In this document: positions 5,995 through 7,750 of the stretch, piece by piece
How the letters are laid out: each line of letters opens with the position of its first letter
How positions within the stretch are numbered: the first letter of the stretch is position 1
Assembly (NCBI GenBank): GCA_024511045.1
Contig: JANEMG010000099.1
Coordinates: 1-7,750, forward strand
DNA: 7,750 bases
Source: Gammaproteobacteria bacterium
GTDB taxonomy: Bacteria > Pseudomonadota > Gammaproteobacteria > Methylococcales > Methylomonadaceae
Direction: 5' to 3'
The notes under the pieces: model-generated
What the model saw: only the letters and a program-made list of their open reading frames with translations
Told to the model about the DNA's origin: nothing
Database searches by the model: none
Position numbers and translations under genes: made by a program

Positions 5995-6527
5995 AAAACC
6001 GGGAACTGTTACTGCTTCGCCACGGCAAATCCGACTGGAGCGGGGATACCGACGACTACCACCGCCCATTGAAAGAACGCGGCAGAAAAGGCGCCCGACG
6101 CATCGGCGCTTGGCTGCAGCGGCAGCGCCTGCTTCCCGACCATATCATCACATCCCCGGCGACCAGAGCGCTGGCAACCGCCCGCATAACCGCCAAGGCG
6201 ATGGGCATCAGCGAAAAACAGCCACACCAGGACCAGCGCATCTACGAGGCAAGCCTGAAAGACCTGCTGCAGGTCCTGGGCAGTTGTCCCGATACCGCCA
6301 GGAGAGTCTTGCTGGTCGGCCACAATCCCGGACTGGAGGAACTGCTGACTTTTCTTGCCAGTGACCCGGTGCCGGTGCCGCCGGACGGGAAGTTGCTGCC
6401 CACCGCCACGCTGGCCAGACTGGCCATGCCGGACCACTGGCAGAACCTGCCGGCCGGCTGCGCCCGGCTGCTGACCATACAGCGCGCCAGGGATCTGCCC
6501 GAAAATGTCGCCTTTTCCGGATCATGA
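5991..6527 (+). CDS. sixA: Phosphohistidine phosphatase, SixA family
   Basis: Cytoplasmic histidine-phosphatase-superfamily enzyme of 178 residues (E. coli SixA 161). Members remove phosphate from phosphohistidine; SixA acts on ArcB and on the nitrogen PTS protein NPr in E. coli. The catalytic RHG motif is LLLLRHGKS with His11 as the phosphate acceptor, followed by the family block RPLKERGRKGARRIG. SPATRALATA (55-64) supplies phosphate-pocket residues, and VGHNPGLEELL carries the second catalytic His111. LPTATLARL near the C-terminal end is typical of the SixA subgroup. The start is set by the RHG strand beginning at residue 5. The gene overlaps the short ORF before it by ATGA and is separated from bamD by about 100 nt, so it may share its transcript. 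Substrate here is unknown; no histidine kinase or PTS gene is in the window. Confidence 0.92.
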   Translation: MKNRELLLLRHGKSDWSGDTDDYHRPLKERGRKGARRIGAWLQRQRLLPDHIITSPATRALATARITAKAMGISEKQPHQDQRIYEASLKDLLQVLGSCPDTARRVLLVGHNPGLEELLTFLASDPVPVPPDGKLLPTATLARLAMPDHWQNLPAGCARLLTIQRARDLPENVAFSGS

Positions 6528-6622
6528 GCGCTCTGTGCTGAACCCGCTGCGGCAACGGAAGCCGGGACAACACTGCACCTCACCCGCCATCTGTTGAACA
6601 TTTACCAGAACCGCGACTTGCC

Positions 6623-7750
6623 ATGAAAACAAAAAACACCCGGCGGCTGCGCCTTATCGCCTTTACCCTGATCATCCTGGCTATATTGGCGGCAGGCCTG
6701 TATTACGGCAAGGATTTCCTGATGGAACTGTGGTGGTACACCTCGCTCGATCTGGCGTCGTATTTCCTGCTGCGCGAAACCTACCATATCGCCGCCATCG
6801 CTGTCCTGGTACTGCTGCTGGCCGCAATGGTTTTCGCCAATCTCCATATCGCAGGAAAAATTCAGCAGGCCGCAACCGGCATCGCGGCGCCTGATGGCAG
6901 TGAATTACCGGGCAGGCAGCGCAGCCTGCTGAACAGACTGTTCCATTTTGCCAGCCCCCTGCAAAACATGCTTGTCTCGTTGCTGCTGGCCCTAGTCCTG
7001 GTGCTACCGCTGTATCCGGCGTGGGAGGATTTTCTGCTGTATTTTGCCAGCAGCCCTGCCGGCATCCAGGATCCGGCCTATGGCAAGGACATCAGCTATT
7101 ACCTGTTCAGCTATCCTGTGCATCGACTTTTGCAGCGGGAACTGCTGCTGGTATTCATCCTGCTGCTGGTTGTGCTGGCCATCTTCTACCGGCGGGAACA
7201 ACGAAAATCGTCAGAGCACAAGGATGCCCTGCCGCTGCCGGGCAAAATTCATCTGACGGCGCTGATCCTGGCGATCCTGTTCATCGAAGCCTGGGGGATT
7301 TATCTGGAAAGAATTGGTTTACTCTATGAAAGCCGTCACGAACCGGTGTTTTTCGGCCCAGGCTTCGTGGAAATGCGCTACGGCCTGCCGCTGCTCTGGC
7401 TGAAATTCATCAGCTTTCTTGGCGCTGGCCTGACCGGCGTCTTTTACCTGCACCACAGAAAAGGCGCTGGCTATATCGCCGCTTTCGGCGCGGCCTTTTT
7501 GCTGTTTACCGGTTTGAAGAACCTGCCGCTGCTGCCAGAATTACTGGAAGAATACTATGTCAAATCCAATCCTGTGGCCGCGGAACAACGCTACATGCAA
7601 TACAACATCAATGCCACGCTGCACGCCTTCGGCCTGAACCGCCTGGAAAAAATCGAATATCCCCTGCTGTCCTCGCTGACCCTGGAAGTCAATGCGGAAA
7701 TCTCCGAGGAACTGCATAACATCCCCGTCTGGGACAATGACCTGCTGAGC
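6623..7750 (+). CDS. UPF0182 (COG1615) multi-pass membrane protein, 5' part
   Basis: The open frame continues to the window edge without a stop: 376 codons of a family usually near 900 residues. Function is unknown. Seven hydrophobic segments are visible, about 10-28, 56-75, 113-132, 173-190, 209-227, 255-276 and 282-304, agreeing with the seven N-terminal helices of the family. After them a large soluble region begins. Recognisable signatures are DPAYGKDISYYLFSYP (150-165), corresponding to the family's D-P-x-[FY]-G-x-D-[IV]-x-[FY]-Y-[LV]-F, and the segment YVKSNPVAAEQRYMQYNIN plus ATLHAFGL after TM7, matching the 'N-E...E..Y...NI..T..A[YF]GL' block. The start is ATG 6623, followed by the basic KTKNTRRLR and TM1; there is no clear SD. 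It follows sixA by 95 nt on the same strand. The family is fairly sure; any role in transport or envelope biology would be guesswork. Confidence 0.85.
   Translation, partial: MKTKNTRRLRLIAFTLIILAILAAGLYYGKDFLMELWWYTSLDLASYFLLRETYHIAAIAVLVLLLAAMVFANLHIAGKIQQAATGIAAPDGSELPGRQRSLLNRLFHFASPLQNMLVSLLLALVLVLPLYPAWEDFLLYFASSPAGIQDPAYGKDISYYLFSYPVHRLLQRELLLVFILLLVVLAIFYRREQRKSSEHKDALPLPGKIHLTALILAILFIEAWGIYLERIGLLYESRHEPVFFGPGFVEMRYGLPLLWLKFISFLGAGLTGVFYLHHRKGAGYIAAFGAAFLLFTGLKNLPLLPELLEEYYVKSNPVAAEQRYMQYNINATLHAFGLNRLEKIEYPLLSSLTLEVNAEISEELHNIPVWDNDLLS

Noticed and set aside
5060..6028. 322-codon minus-strand frame spanning bamD and the start of sixA
   Set aside because: It crosses two well-supported plus-strand genes, and its product has no recognisable motif.
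6528..6622. Separate gene or RNA between sixA and the UPF0182 gene
   Set aside because: Only a five-codon frame overlaps the sixA stop; no convincing hairpin, promoter or SD is visible.

Overview
This window looks like an ordinary chromosomal, housekeeping segment of a GC-rich Gammaproteobacterium. The main reason is the divergent arrangement of bamD (+) against rluD-pgeF (-), the order known from E. coli and Pseudomonas. The individual proteins also read as proteobacterial: a BamD lipoprotein with an 'RDP' segment, RluD with an S4 domain, and SixA. A PGM1-type phosphoglucomutase and a UPF0182 membrane protein argue against an enteric. They fit an environmental lineage such as a methanotroph or sulfur oxidiser, but the genus cannot be fixed from this sequence.

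Layout, left to right. A secreted YkuD-fold L,D-transpeptidase-like protein (-) is divergent from a phosphoglucomutase (+). The phosphoglucomutase converges on a ZIP-family metal transporter (-), with a strong hairpin lacking a U-tract between them. On the minus strand, rluD and pgeF overlap by about 23 nt and are followed by the ZIP gene after a 57-nt gap, so the three may be co-transcribed. A compact divergent control region separates rluD from bamD (+). After bamD come an imperfect hairpin, a 14-codon leader-like ORF whose stop overlaps the next start, a SixA-type phosphohistidine phosphatase (+), and the first 376 codons of a UPF0182 multi-pass membrane protein that runs off the right edge.

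Several genes serve the cell envelope: the YkuD enzyme acts on peptidoglycan, PgeF keeps peptidoglycan precursors correct, BamD assembles outer-membrane proteins, and phosphoglucomutase supplies glucose-1-phosphate for glycogen and surface sugars. RluD modifies 23S rRNA, SixA removes phosphate from histidine, and the ZIP protein moves divalent metal.

I found no mobile element, CRISPR array, RNA gene or defence island, and no evidence of an undescribed multi-gene system. The most notable observation is in PgeF: the conserved metal-ligand histidine of the 'HAGWRG' motif is a tyrosine ('YGGWRG'), while the partner His and Cys are kept. Second is the short ribosome-binding-site-equipped ORF overlapping the sixA start by ATGA. 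Third is the bamD promoter, whose -35 lies in a GTGATAAATCAC inverted repeat.
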